A DNA stretch of 50,336 bases from a virus. The position numbers and the translations under genes are program-made. Below the pieces are notes generated by a model. That model was not told where the DNA came from, did no database searches, and was given only the letters and a program-made list of their open reading frames with translations. Below are positions 9,001 through 16,598 of the stretch, in pieces. Where the stretch lies: positions 1 through 50,336 of IMG/VR virus record IMGVR_UViG_3300035698_009910; one strand, 5' to 3'. Position 1 is the stretch's first letter, and every line of letters begins with the position of its first letter.

Positions 9001-10858
9001 TAAAAATAACAAATCAGTTGCAGACGATTTAGCTAAATTAGTTAGAGGCACTAGACCAGATGCGGTTGGTGCTGGACCAACAATGTCTCAAAATGAAACA
9101 GCTATTCGTAATAAAGAATCATTAGATAGTATTAATAAACTTGTAAATCATGAAGATTTTTATACTGGTGATAATTTATCATTAATAAATGACTTTTATA
9201 AATATGGTATTCAACAAGCTAATGATGACTTATCTAGATTATTTCCTTGGAACAATGCTCAGTTTATGCATATTAAAGATAGAATAGAAGGTAATAAAAT
9301 TAAAGGTAATTTATCAGTAGATGAAATAGAATTTGTTAATTACAGTATTTATTCGTATATTGCAAGTTCTAAAGAATATTTAACAGAATCAAATAAAAAT
9401 ATAGATTTATTGACTAAATTTCATACTAGATTATCAGATTTTAAAAACAATAATCCTAATAATAGATATGTTGAAACATTTTTAAATAGATTTCAAATAG
9501 TACCTTATAATAAAGATAAAGGATTTAAGCAAATTAGATTTTATAACACTGGTATGAGTGCTATTGAAAAACAAAATCTTACTTCTATATGGGAACAAAT
9601 GTTTAATGATAAAAATCCTGAGATTAAAAAAATAGCTCATGATTTAGCTAAATATTCTTTTATGAGTTCTGCTTTTACATTTACACCATACGGTTTTAAT
9701 AATATGCTACCTGTTTCTTATTATACTTCTCTCATGGATGAAAACGGTGAAATGTTTAACGATTGGTTTAGAGATAAAGTTAATAATACAGAATTAGCTA
9801 CAATGGACCCAGAGTTTTATGAAAACTTTTATACCCAGTTTATACAAAATAACTTTACACAACAGAATTTTGTTAAAACTATTAATATATATAAGACTAA
9901 TAAAAATGTAGATTCTCTTATTTTTGGTAAAGGTGTTGGTGTTGTTACAATAGGTAAGAAAAACAAAAAAACTTGGGTAAATAACGATGGTAATATGCCT
10001 AAATTTATTAGACATAAAGGAGAAGTTAAAGATATATTATTTACTTTAACATCTAGTAATGATAAAGGTGAATATATATATAGTCAAGCTAAGACTTTAG
10101 GTATGACTGGTTTACTTTTAGAATATTCTCCAGAACGTTATAGTCTACAATCACTTAATAGTGATAATAAAATAGGTGTAGATTACAATGAACAATCTTG
10201 GTATGAAGCTAACTTAGCTGATGAGGTTTCAGTAGCTGATGTAGTTCAAGATGAAACAACAATTATAAATGACAAATCTAATTTATTAAATAAAAATATT
10301 TCTTATTATACTGGTGATATAAAACCAGATAAAAATACTGTATTTGTATTTGGTAGTAATCCAGAAGGAAGACATGGTAAAGGAGCAGCTAAAATAGCTA
10401 AAGATAGTTTTGGTGCAAAATATGGACAAGGAGAAGGGTTACAAGGAAACGCTTATGCTTTACCTACTAAAGATTTAAGAATTAAAAAAAATAAAGGATT
10501 TAAATCTATATCTCCAGAGCAAATAGTAGAAAACATACAAAAAATGTATGATTCAGCTATTAACAATCCTGGAAAAACATTTAAAGTAGCGTATAGAAAC
10601 ACTACTCAATTAAGTTTAAATGGTTATACTGGATTAGAAATGATAGATTTATTCAATGAAGCTGGAAATATTCCGTCTAATGTAATGTTTAGTGAAGAAT
10701 GGATAAACACAGGTAAATTAACTAAAGAAAATAAACCAAATGAACAATTAGATTTATTTGATGATAACATAACAAAAGAAGATAAAGCTAAGTCTTTATT
10801 ATCTGGGTTAACTGATACTAGTAACGAAGAAGCTAAAAAGAAAAAAGATGAGTGTTAA
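2..10858 (+). CDS. Giant virion RNA polymerase polyprotein-like protein (5' end outside window)
   Basis: This is the largest gene, at least 3618 codons. The first ATG is at 656, but the frame has no stop from position 2 to 656, so the protein starts upstream of the window and 656 should not be taken as its start. Order of parts: a charged Lys/Glu/Asn-rich N-terminal stretch; a repeat-rich linker (about 1300-2890); a PD-(D/E)XK nuclease-like segment (about 3090-3720); an HEAFH zincin-like segment (4084-4098); a long region ending in the RNA polymerase barrel with DFDVD at 8039-8053; and a macro-like domain (about 10308-10800). In crAss-like phages a single-chain RNA polymerase of this type is packaged in the virion and injected to transcribe early genes; that role is inferred here. 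The stop is TAA, and the next gene overlaps it by 11 bases. Assignment as RNA polymerase is good; the other domain calls are moderate. Confidence 0.85.
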   Translation, partial: KKNSNKRITPNDIKKLKTAIKSIETEIANIKKEIVEATENSIKTEPVILSEEESKNKKIEVVKERLNDRYKDKERLKIDELNKLSDELGLESVTIEELAELYYSDDNAQTVINDFFERKRENAKARKASKDETSPNKQTVNAETSDVQPTDPNTNDENGHIIITHDKEFNEDADKPKLKSIKNPGDHKFFDEDHRTGNEVLNDKNYELEGEYVYYELDMQNNYNQSFAHEGQHIIEAVYYKDGNPENKTKENRVILGKVRGNHKLQNTPHLKSLRTMIMRDYKAAGSPEGIFASNYKNKIKQKMGGVIHTINQDSNPINVLDNEGGEKLVFGVAVEEGVGNVTLKVPNAANFGDVYTEIMLDPRYQLSNGNAFLIVFNNKGQAVPIHLNTGKFKDAEQSVKDEVNELIDSLTESNVKEVSNKISNHVYTNITSYNKATGKVTIQTKVYDKDTDSYNNVGKSISLEEYRNKLDNSTRQIDVTKINKGTYNEDISNNGVVTTDVNPITHFHSGGIEVSPLIEEVSSKQSSTETKPNNQSGLDKINEAEQEELSENSNIVLGKAVSNASSEGTFKSQTAEKIREIAVKYLSSISKKIEGYFKGEKIEGINSASDLIMLFGANPILKFLGNNTINSIRTFLENKEKGIETRTIEEVFLNKKTNEEIKAKYQAKRDALNNSTNTESELDKIKTLPFKERIPALIKMGIISSTTTYNLGKRFPIIVNIAGVKVAFYRSSEGTGGKEKGKWTPMFGFGVSKGNSWLIKGDINTLNKNYNSEAIKEYADILNSTLNWNHELDKGTVKNHPFFNVLELAKNEQAFNKELYNVEDLDIVNYKSDVSGYINNKLQEINAKYQAQRDALKSKPSTENTSIETVNKATGKVTIQTKVYDKDTDISSKQSSTETKPNNQSELDKINADEKEALDIDNKLVYETGKDREGKNYKGGWIQHQEETIAKYQAKRDALKSKDTTTENISTNESSESKPLVSKKPAPVTTAATKETLSPTSSKEDTLKQLDEIKKNKDNIQLENNDPNADFYVNKITGQKYRRVTSTFKNKPSKDALTPEGVLKTSAKIGTALDRITRDFFDGKLESHDVYKTHESYEEYSDFIKELIKLSVNFSNKGETVVTDEILLYNDELGIAGTVDLLTVDNDGNVRIYDLKAKRSGLANVDKTYKNGKVVPKGTDGILTGREEWQQQLSIYRILLNNTHGILAVDTVILPIQITKFDKKKTKEQNSVTRTSKFIHEQPITMLDKVENLKFGIGTIKLALDTNSEGGEDTGKDDDYLDDLSPSDESFVDPAFSKEYLEDKKWNKKKELDKLSKILPKDIAVKVTDDIEQIFGVDAWGVYFNAMIYLHSDNKQGVAYHEAFHAIYRSVLSPTQREALMEEAKVKYAAPLYSELNDYKEWYGDNALSVWYEEQMADGYAEYSVNQDAEALGIKGKIKEFFEKIAMWFGLIKDGHKSKINDLFYKIETGGFKHHQLYRKTSFTKPAFALKNMTATDKAEAIEHFKFIFTDILTSIREKQGYKDNVSDVDVINKEGGIHPFMQHVFTKMMRNRVSAAETAPRIAEDYKNIARNWVSGKPIKVKPRVKLETISGEFVFDYTPGQLYYDALKSLKDFGIVIKAEKVEEAIAAKSKDFEKVVSRVEDEEITNYQSWEISANQVSSKERLSPKIKRKFANIPKTNFEGVPKTDKFGYPVFEDFNVVYRYLEQNISDIYNPITMMNKLYSLRNSKPYINTIINLIEGDQQLKSEVYTSIVAKQFNHYLYIRQDKNGTKLFGSNRLGIRNVIINDLKNAFEYSKLTKEGKVDKVVAKQFQDKFNLLATEFNKRENYDKIKDENGTSTFVFNEKLVTKMYDLLNEYSIDVKLDQLKGLSKLGTVKFKDFLGLTQNTKGVKSLIALLVAGKNPLSTVDLESTEGSTLESIAKSLVPVSQNLFESSFINVGGKSTYAHNPSNFLHKKIYEFLDPKIRQSYLDTAFYKKSFLLKELGNDIEVAENFMAGILDGYRALGKNKGVAYDEMNKEQLETTVINAYHNNGNRKFAYYRFPVLSDSPQLPLIKFKKYSSDEVIDNMYTTVLQEVASMAAIKNSKTVSNIKNVKERMNKFYLVPFMDDYKGKITDVAETKAFIKAEMKKGFELELKRLVKLGIVETSSITKLSGDKKIIYKNTEKELLPTTAAKQGDLKPLLAEYYYNSKMMNTQMISLFSGDLKFYKNSADWQKRNKQVWSPKQYLDTSVTNKTYATIYLKDKFKPSEKEFTDFVSKTLTDKGFPKAYINSVVALYNGNKSNNETDAQAYITLERYKEIWEGLGRWTNKHEQAYNKAKVGKPLNQNEHGLFSIIKPFQFTHTTVDGIIVPVQNKNSEFVLLPEFINMDKTGKLKEIHDTLQNIQREKGITASAQFESAVKVGLYGQSDNAGDATVHELSNSDFGLQVETPSHYLDFDVRFGTQIRKLMLADTNPNEIFNVKNIPEISEIFGKEEVSFAELANKYQEIIGVNLKEGANEAQLITKDNTRISDYLTEAAEDRDLGQNLVDAIQLNSDGNFTLDLSHPLHSKRNEQLLNALYKNKVTKQKISGGQFINVSSLGFSDDLKIITKGDDFLHMEAYMPWWSKEKFEGILDDDGYVDVNKITDKRVLDVLIHRIPTEDKYSIFKLKIKGFTPPGSGGAVILPREATTIAGLDFDVDKMFGMMFALKNVDGQPTVVNPSIDTEGGRDNMLLSIMLGILSHSATSSSTFQPGGFDNLKNTSLNVRMYRVGLEPTNYIGETLKDTIEIKEEALNSIDMDLTEPSVQTELFTRNMTGKNLIGIFANHNVNHAMAQFTDLSVVEGLAPIFDGKKATALNSIIAQNGYNNTSRAGASKLAAVVDNAKDPIADFLNINTFTADTVALLGRLGHDPETYLLWTTQPVLVELTEEIFSTGAAFGEEDNVLNRRIAKKINQIKSILNQDFKPSLQPYTKESLIKMHKTNFLYQKDKDVLSQKQLIEKYSTFFLEQLDVLYSFKNNKSVADDLAKLVRGTRPDAVGAGPTMSQNETAIRNKESLDSINKLVNHEDFYTGDNLSLINDFYKYGIQQANDDLSRLFPWNNAQFMHIKDRIEGNKIKGNLSVDEIEFVNYSIYSYIASSKEYLTESNKNIDLLTKFHTRLSDFKNNNPNNRYVETFLNRFQIVPYNKDKGFKQIRFYNTGMSAIEKQNLTSIWEQMFNDKNPEIKKIAHDLAKYSFMSSAFTFTPYGFNNMLPVSYYTSLMDENGEMFNDWFRDKVNNTELATMDPEFYENFYTQFIQNNFTQQNFVKTINIYKTNKNVDSLIFGKGVGVVTIGKKNKKTWVNNDGNMPKFIRHKGEVKDILFTLTSSNDKGEYIYSQAKTLGMTGLLLEYSPERYSLQSLNSDNKIGVDYNEQSWYEANLADEVSVADVVQDETTIINDKSNLLNKNISYYTGDIKPDKNTVFVFGSNPEGRHGKGAAKIAKDSFGAKYGQGEGLQGNAYALPTKDLRIKKNKGFKSISPEQIVENIQKMYDSAINNPGKTFKVAYRNTTQLSLNGYTGLEMIDLFNEAGNIPSNVMFSEEWINTGKLTKENKPNEQLDLFDDNITKEDKAKSLLSGLTDTSNEEAKKKKDEC
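1303..1622 (+). repeat. First copy of a two-part duplicated linker segment
   Basis: Two blocks (1303-1360, 58 bases; 1566-1622, about 57 bases) recur later in the same gene at 2614-2671 and 2673-2729. The first pair is identical over 58 bases; the second differs at one base that I see. They encode a stretch beginning NKATGKVTIQTK and one beginning SSKQSSTETKPNNQS. Between the two blocks this copy has 205 bases that the second copy lacks. Confidence 0.9.
2614..2729 (+). repeat. Second, compacted copy of the duplicated linker segment
   Basis: This repeats 1303-1360 and 1566-1622 with the two blocks joined almost directly. The high nucleotide identity suggests a recent internal duplication followed by deletion, or recombination between related phages. 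A second repeat family, encoding KYQAKRDAL or a close variant, occurs three times nearby (about 1990-2020, 2545-2572 and 2853-2883). Confidence 0.9.
3090..3720 (+). other. PD-(D/E)XK nuclease-like domain within the giant protein
   Basis: The segment starts with a YRRVTS-type strand, has a helix with GTALDR, then GIAGTVDLL (about 3403-3430) followed by RIYDLKAKRSG (about 3455-3487). The pattern GxxD, then DxK after about 15-20 residues, followed by a helix with QLSIYR, is that of Cas4/RecB-like PD-(D/E)XK nucleases. Fusion to the polymerase suggests an ejected enzyme that acts on host or phage DNA, which is inference. Confidence 0.65.
3960..4400 (+). other. Zincin-like metallopeptidase domain within the giant protein
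   Basis: YHEAFHAIYR at 4081-4110 is an HExxH zinc motif. A downstream EEQMADGYAEY helix (about 4236-4270) could supply the third zinc ligand. The layout matches metallopeptidase-like domains seen in large polyvalent phage proteins. It could process the polyprotein or cleave a host target; neither is shown by the sequence. Confidence 0.6.
7300..8110 (+). other. RNA polymerase catalytic double-psi barrel
   Basis: HRIPTEDKYSI (about 7919-7953), then AVILPREATT, then AGLDFDVDKMFG (about 8030-8065) parallels the bacterial beta-prime order RAPTLHR ... NADFDGDQM. The three aspartates of DFDVD at 8039-8053 would hold the catalytic Mg2+. The variant DFDxD rather than DFDGD is known from the crAss-like phage phi14:2 polymerase, which is related to QDE-1 polymerases. 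All three aspartates are kept, so an active enzyme is expected. Confidence 0.85.
10305..10800 (+). other. Macro-like (ADP-ribose-binding-like) C-terminal domain
   Basis: The segment begins with SYYTGDI, then VFVFGSNPEGRHGKGAA and GQGEGLQGNAYALPTKD. The FVFGSN...GRHGxGAA signature with a following AYALPTK is shared by small phage and bacterial proteins with a macro-like fold. Its position as a C-terminal appendage of a virion RNA polymerase suggests a role in countering ADP-ribose-based signalling or modification, but this is inference. Confidence 0.5.
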
Positions 10859-13800
10859 ATGTCCAAATAAGAATACTACTGAATGGAGAATGTTAAAAGA
10901 AAACTTAGGTGAGCTAAATGCTTACAAAGTTTTTGTTTCTAATAATAACGAAGTTCCTGATTTAGGTACAATAAAACAAATTGTTGATAGTTATGAGAAT
11001 ATATTAAATTATAATCTTAAAATTGCTAAAAGTTTAGTAAAATTAACAAATGTGCGTAAAACAATACGTACAAATACTAAAGACAAACCTTATATTGAAA
11101 AAAATATAACTAAAACATTAATGCAAAATGGTGTGCCAGCAGATCAAATTAAATTAATGTTTGAATATATTAAAGAAAATAATATTACTGAAATTTCTAC
11201 TGAAGAATTAGCTATAGAGTTAATGTCTAAATTTGGATTTGTTATTGAAACTAATGTAACTAAAAAAAATATTATTGGTTCACAAAATGAGTATTTTGAT
11301 GAAAATGGTAATCAGATTACAGAAAAAGAAGCAAAAATATTTAAAACTGCTAATACTAATTATTATTCTAATCTTACAGTTCCAGGAGGTACTAACTATA
11401 CAGAAAATGAAATATCTACACCTGATATTACACCTAATATTAAAGGTCATGCAAAGTTTAGTACAGATAATGGTATAGGGTGGTTTAGAAGTGATGAACA
11501 AGCTAATGGGTTAACTGAAATGCCTTCAGATTTAATTAAAGAACTACAAGCTACAGGAGAATATAATGAAGCTACTGCTCAATATGCAACTAAAATACGT
11601 AGAATATTAGAACTACAATCTGATTTGTTTCAGAAACTTAGAGATAAGGTAAATGAAAACAATTTTCTACAACTACTAAACAAAAACAACAATTGGGTTA
11701 AATTCTTTATACAATCTATAGTACAAGATAGTATTAAAAAAGGTTATGAAAAAGTATTATTCCCTACAGGTGAAACTGCTGCTAAAATAGAAGGACATGA
11801 AACTATTGCTGATGAAATTATTAAATTAGATAAAAGAATATCAATAGTTAATAGTGCTTTAAATAAAATTAAAAATTCTACTATAGTAGAAAATACAAAA
11901 TATGAAGATATTGGTACAGATGCATTTGATAGTTTTAATATAGGAGAAGGAAAATTTAAGTATAATAACACTACTCCCACACTTTCAAATATAACAGGTA
12001 CTAAAGAACAACTAGAAAATAGATTAAAAAAAGAAAAATCCGAACAGGAAAAAGAAATTATTAGATTAAAAGCTAAAAAACAAGAATTAAAAACTCAAGG
12101 TTTAGAAAAACTTAAACCTGTTGAGGCTTTTTATACAAACACAGTAACTAATATTCTTAAAAAATTATATGATGTTAAGGTTATTACAGATGAACATGGT
12201 AATACTTGGAATGAAATAGATTTAACTAAAGTTAATAATAAAAATGAAATTCTATTTTCTCTTAATGATGGTAAAAAAGCTAAAGGGAAAAGTAAAAAAG
12301 TTGAAACACTAATAGAAAAACTTACTCCTTTTTTTGTTAAACATGGTATTAGTTTAAATGCTATTGATAATTTACAGAAAAAGTATGGTGTAGATGCTGT
12401 AGCAGCAGCTAACATGGTAACTAACACAATTGATTATTTAAATAATCAAAAAGGATTAGAAGCTATACCTGAGGAAATTGGTCACTTTGCTGTAGAAATA
12501 TTAGGAGTAGAACATCCATATGTTAAAAGAGCATTAGAGTTAGTTAAAGACCATCCTCGTTATCAAGAAGTTTATGATGAGTATTTTGCTATATACGATA
12601 ATGAATTAGATGTAAAAAAAGAAGTATTAGGTAAATTATTAGGTGAAAGTTTATTAGATAAAACTAATGACAAAAGTAATTTAAGTACAATGCTTAAAGC
12701 TATTTGGAATGCAATGAAAAAATTTGCAAATAAACTTGTTGGTAATAATTATCAATCAGAATTAGATTCTATTATAGATAGTATGTCAGACATGATATTT
12801 GATAATAGTATGGATGTTAATAATAATAAAACTGGTGTATTTTATAATAAAGCATCTAATTTAGGTAAAGATGTTAAGATATTAGAAAAAGCTTTGAGTG
12901 CATTATATAGTAGATTATCTAGACTTGAAAACCTTAAAGGTATAAGTTCTGAAGCTAGGGGTAAAAGTATTAAGAAAACAACATTTATTATTAAAAAAGC
13001 TATTGAAGATAATTCTATTGAATTAGGTTTAAAGTCTTTTATTACTGAGTTTAGTAAAGAAATAGGCGTATTATATAATGAAAAAAATACAGGTGCTCTT
13101 CAAAATAAACAAGTTGTTATGGATGGTACACGTACAACAAATGCTATTAACTTTATTAACAATTATGACAATTTAATTAGAAAAATGCTTGGTGTATTTG
13201 AATCACCATCATTTAATGAAAAATATATTAATGAATATAATACATTAAAAGAACTTAGTGCAACATTTGAAAAAATTAAAAGAATTATAAATGATATTGT
13301 AGAAGATAATGCAGAAGATATAATTAGAAATCAATCTAAGTCTGGTGATGTAGATGGTTTATTGGCACATATTCAACAAGATGTTAGTGGTTGGAGAGCA
13401 TTTGTAGGCTCACCAAGACATGCTGGTAATGAATTAATACGAATAGCTACAGATATTATAGACACAGCAAGAATACGTGTTAAAATGCATTCTAATCAAT
13501 ATGCTAGTCAATTAATGGAAGCACGTAAAAAGTTTAAAGAAGCTGGTCTTAAAGAGTTAGATCTTTTTGAAATGCATGATGGTAAATTAACTGGTAATAT
13601 TATATCAAAACATAACAAACATTTAGTTAACGAAAAAGTAAATGAAGTTAAAGAAGATTTAATGTTAGAATTTGGTATAGAAGATTATAATGATATTACT
13701 TATGAAACATTAGATAGAGAACAAAAAAAGATTTTTAAAAGAAAATGGAAACAATTTTTTGATGAGCATACACTTCCTAATGATGATTCAACACCTACTG

Positions 13801-15641
13801 ATAATTATTTAAATGATACATTTGCTAAGTTTGAAAAAAATGAAGCATTTTTAAATTATTATAATTTAATTATAGAACAAAGAAAAAGAGATTTTAAAAA
13901 AATTCCTAAAAGATACGACACACGTAATAATTTATATAAAGTTCCACAAATACGTAAAAACCTTATAGATGTTTATAAACGTAAAGGTGAAGGAGCAAAA
14001 GGTTTGTTTACAGATATCTTTAAAAAAGTAGAAGATGATACAGAATTTGGACAAGTTATAACAGATTCAGATGGTAATGAGATTAGACTTATTCCAGTAC
14101 ATTATTTTAATCCTGTAGAAACTAATGATTTATCTACAGATATAGCTTCTATGTCTATAGCGTTTACTGAAATGGCAGAAAATTATCGTCAAATGAGTTT
14201 AGCTTCTGGTGATGTTAATATGCTTCGTGAAACTGTTAAAACACAACAATTTCAAACAAGAGGTGGTAGACGTTCTCGTGAAGGTGCTTCTTCTAATACA
14301 CTTAAAACTATAGATAATGTATTAGATGGTATTGTTTATGGTATTAGTAGTGAAAAAATAATTATAAATGGTTATGATGTAACAAAAGCTATATCTAGTT
14401 TTAATTCTTATATACGTAAAACAAACTTAGGACTTAGTCCGTTTACAGCTTTATCTGGTTATGGTAAATCATCTATTGATTCTAAAACAGAAGATATAGA
14501 AGGTGTTTATAGTACACAAAAATCTAAATTGTTTGCAGAAGCTGAATATCTTAAAAATGCACCACAAGCATTGTTGCAAGTTAATAAAGGTTATCAAACA
14601 AATAAAATGCAATTAGCATTTGAAACATTAGATTTGTTTGGTAATGCTATTCGTAGATATAGAAATCTTAATGCTAATAGATTTGAACGTTTTGTATTAA
14701 GTGATGATTTTTGGTATTCTCCTTATATGATAGTTGACCATAGAGTAAAAGGTAAATTAGCTATATCTGTAATGGATAATTTTAGATATGTTGATGGTAA
14801 ATGGATGTTTAAATATGAATTTAAACAAGCAGGTTTACAAGGTGATTGGTCTACTTATCCTACTTATTATAATAGTATGAATGTTAACAAAAATACTATT
14901 GTACATGATAGTATTGTAACTGAAGAAACTAAAATAAAAATGTATAAAACTATATCACATTTATCAGATAAAATAGATGGTAAAATTGGTGATATGGATA
15001 GAAGTGCTGCTCATAGAAATGGATTAGCTCAAATTATATTAACCCACCGTGGTTGGTTAGTTTCAGGTATTGATGCTCGTGGTAAATCTAAAGGTATTAA
15101 TTATTCTACAGGTATAGAAGAAGAAGGTTATTATCGTACTGTTGCTAAATTAGTTCAACGAATGAGTACACACATGTACGATAAAATTAAAAAACAAGAA
15201 GTTAATTTAGATAAAATGACTTCTTTAGAAAAAAGAGCATTAGCACGTACTGTTGCTGATCTTGGTTTTTTAACTTTATTATGGGGATTATCTTCATTAT
15301 TATATGCTCATTGGGCAGATGATGATGATTACACTAAAGATTTTATAGTATATATATTACACCGTGTTCAATTAGAGCAAATTGCTTTTCTTAACCCTAC
15401 TGAAGCACTTAATCTTATTAAGAGTCCTGTAGCAGCAACTAATCAAATGAATTACTTTAGTACTGTTATAGGAAGTTTAATGCCTTGGTCAGAATCTAAA
15501 GAAGTTAGTAGAGGTGTTTATAAAGGATATAGTACTAGAGAAAGAGCGTTAATAAAACTTATACCTGGTCTTAGACAAGTTTGGGCAGTACAAGACCCAG
15601 AAGCTAAAACCAATTATTTGAGAGCATCTTTTTTCAATTAA
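10848..15641 (+). CDS. Giant virion-associated protein, 1597 aa
   Basis: The ATG sits inside the end of the RNA polymerase gene (11-base overlap), implying coupled translation. The protein is Lys/Asn-rich and mostly helical, with coiled-coil-like Lys/Glu stretches near residues 380-430. Around residue 540 it reads IPEEIGHFAVEILG, resembling a zincin helix whose first histidine is lost (EEIGH), so it may be a dead peptidase domain. Near residues 1465-1485 a hydrophobic stretch (LGFLTLLWGLSSLLYAHWA) could cross a membrane, and the tail is aromatic and basic. Position next to the polymerase matches the giant proteins thought to be ejected into the host with it in crAss-like phages. I recognise no catalytic domain with certainty. 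The gene ends just before the convergence terminator. Confidence 0.8.
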   Translation: MSVKCPNKNTTEWRMLKENLGELNAYKVFVSNNNEVPDLGTIKQIVDSYENILNYNLKIAKSLVKLTNVRKTIRTNTKDKPYIEKNITKTLMQNGVPADQIKLMFEYIKENNITEISTEELAIELMSKFGFVIETNVTKKNIIGSQNEYFDENGNQITEKEAKIFKTANTNYYSNLTVPGGTNYTENEISTPDITPNIKGHAKFSTDNGIGWFRSDEQANGLTEMPSDLIKELQATGEYNEATAQYATKIRRILELQSDLFQKLRDKVNENNFLQLLNKNNNWVKFFIQSIVQDSIKKGYEKVLFPTGETAAKIEGHETIADEIIKLDKRISIVNSALNKIKNSTIVENTKYEDIGTDAFDSFNIGEGKFKYNNTTPTLSNITGTKEQLENRLKKEKSEQEKEIIRLKAKKQELKTQGLEKLKPVEAFYTNTVTNILKKLYDVKVITDEHGNTWNEIDLTKVNNKNEILFSLNDGKKAKGKSKKVETLIEKLTPFFVKHGISLNAIDNLQKKYGVDAVAAANMVTNTIDYLNNQKGLEAIPEEIGHFAVEILGVEHPYVKRALELVKDHPRYQEVYDEYFAIYDNELDVKKEVLGKLLGESLLDKTNDKSNLSTMLKAIWNAMKKFANKLVGNNYQSELDSIIDSMSDMIFDNSMDVNNNKTGVFYNKASNLGKDVKILEKALSALYSRLSRLENLKGISSEARGKSIKKTTFIIKKAIEDNSIELGLKSFITEFSKEIGVLYNEKNTGALQNKQVVMDGTRTTNAINFINNYDNLIRKMLGVFESPSFNEKYINEYNTLKELSATFEKIKRIINDIVEDNAEDIIRNQSKSGDVDGLLAHIQQDVSGWRAFVGSPRHAGNELIRIATDIIDTARIRVKMHSNQYASQLMEARKKFKEAGLKELDLFEMHDGKLTGNIISKHNKHLVNEKVNEVKEDLMLEFGIEDYNDITYETLDREQKKIFKRKWKQFFDEHTLPNDDSTPTDNYLNDTFAKFEKNEAFLNYYNLIIEQRKRDFKKIPKRYDTRNNLYKVPQIRKNLIDVYKRKGEGAKGLFTDIFKKVEDDTEFGQVITDSDGNEIRLIPVHYFNPVETNDLSTDIASMSIAFTEMAENYRQMSLASGDVNMLRETVKTQQFQTRGGRRSREGASSNTLKTIDNVLDGIVYGISSEKIIINGYDVTKAISSFNSYIRKTNLGLSPFTALSGYGKSSIDSKTEDIEGVYSTQKSKLFAEAEYLKNAPQALLQVNKGYQTNKMQLAFETLDLFGNAIRRYRNLNANRFERFVLSDDFWYSPYMIVDHRVKGKLAISVMDNFRYVDGKWMFKYEFKQAGLQGDWSTYPTYYNSMNVNKNTIVHDSIVTEETKIKMYKTISHLSDKIDGKIGDMDRSAAHRNGLAQIILTHRGWLVSGIDARGKSKGINYSTGIEEEGYYRTVAKLVQRMSTHMYDKIKKQEVNLDKMTSLEKRALARTVADLGFLTLLWGLSSLLYAHWADDDDYTKDFIVYILHRVQLEQIAFLNPTEALNLIKSPVAATNQMNYFSTVIGSLMPWSESKEVSRGVYKGYSTRERALIKLIPGLRQVWAVQDPEAKTNYLRASFFN

Positions 15642-15655
15642 TAATAGTAACCTGA

Positions 15656-15697
15656 AATTTTTTAGGGAAGCCCGTGTGGAGACTTCCCTAAAAAATT
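15656..15697. terminator. Bidirectional terminator between convergent gene blocks
   Basis: A perfect 15-base inverted repeat (15656-15670 and 15683-15697, 12-base loop) has a GGGAAG/CTTCCC core flanked by runs of T and A. It can therefore end transcription from either strand. It lies between the last plus-strand gene and the last gene of the minus-strand block. Confidence 0.9.
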
Positions 15698-15711
15698 AAT
15701 ATACGTGGTTG

Positions 15712-15936
15712 TTAAATTGGTAATATATAATCTCTTTGATTATTTAAAATTTTGCATAAACCTATTGCTACTCCCAATGGGTTTTTTACATTTCTTTCTA
15801 TTTTAAAAGTTGAGCGTATAGAGCCGTTCTTCTCTATACCAACAAAGTAAGTATCATCTTGCTTTGTATACCCAAACTTTTGATTCACTCTTTCTGACAT
15901 ACTTTTTATTTTTACATAAACATACCTTTTCTCCAA
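15712..15936 (-). CDS. Small hypothetical protein, 74 aa
   Basis: Last gene of the minus-strand block before the convergence terminator, overlapping the end of thyX by 25 bases. The protein is basic, with alternating short strands (YVYVKIKS, DTYFVGIEKNGSI). I do not recognise a family. The tight overlap suggests it is co-translated with ThyX. Confidence 0.6.
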   Translation of the reverse strand: MEKRYVYVKIKSMSERVNQKFGYTKQDDTYFVGIEKNGSIRSTFKIERNVKNPLGVAIGLCKILNNQRDYILPI

Positions 15937-16598
15937 TCTATAGTAGCCATGATTTCAGGTATTTCTTTTTCTAATTCTTCTCCAATTCTAGTAGCTATAT
16001 CTTGCACTTCTTTTTGTGCATGAGCATCACATCTTACATTTAAAAAACCTAAAAGATCTCTAAGTGTAGCTGTTATATGAATTGTAGTTTTTGTACATAA
16101 AGGTAATATATCTCTAGCACATTCTTTTGCTACACCATTTCTTATTAATTCGTTATATAATTCTTCAGTGTCTTTTAATAATTGTGTAATAGCTCTTTTT
16201 GCAGATGGTGGTATACTGTTTGTTATTTGACCATCATTTTTTTGATATAATAATGGATTAAATGTATCAGTACTACTTTGTCTATTTGTAGGATGCTCTT
16301 GTCTGATATCTATTTTTTCAAAACCTAATGGTTCTGAATAACGTAATGACCATTCTTGTCCATTTAAACTACGATGTCTAAATATTTGAGCAGATATACT
16401 ACGTCTAGTTTCTATTTTAAAACCAAACGAAACATGTTGCAAAGGACTCCAATGGCGATTATCCATTAAATATTTTACAAGCTTTCCATTATCTTCTTTA
16501 ATTGTTCCGTGTCTTGCTATTGCTGCAATAATTTGATTATTGTTTAATTCACTATAATCATTTACACCAATAGTTTTACTTATTAAATTTACTTTCAT
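15912..16598 (-). CDS. thyX: Flavin-dependent thymidylate synthase ThyX
   Basis: ThyX makes dTMP from dUMP using methylenetetrahydrofolate, FAD and NADPH. The 228-aa length is typical. The protein shows the ThyX signature RHRSLNGQEWSLRY near residue 74 (family pattern RHRxxSxNExSxRY, here with Gly-Gln replacing Asn-Glu). It also has MDNRHWSPLQHVSF near the N-terminus and CTKTTIHITATLRDLLGFLNVRCDAHAQ towards the C-terminus, where substrate and flavin residues lie. The gene starts right after an unknown gene and feeds dTTP to the phage's own replication. Its pairing with a ribonucleotide reductase and a MazG-like protein argues for a self-sufficient dNTP supply. Confidence 0.95.
   Translation of the reverse strand: MKVNLISKTIGVNDYSELNNNQIIAAIARHGTIKEDNGKLVKYLMDNRHWSPLQHVSFGFKIETRRSISAQIFRHRSLNGQEWSLRYSEPLGFEKIDIRQEHPTNRQSSTDTFNPLLYQKNDGQITNSIPPSAKRAITQLLKDTEELYNELIRNGVAKECARDILPLCTKTTIHITATLRDLLGFLNVRCDAHAQKEVQDIATRIGEELEKEIPEIMATIDWRKGMFM

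Noticed and set aside
1789-12427. Several minus-strand ORFs opposite the two giant genes
   Set aside because: They are low-complexity mirror frames of the plus-strand proteins with no motifs or operon logic.
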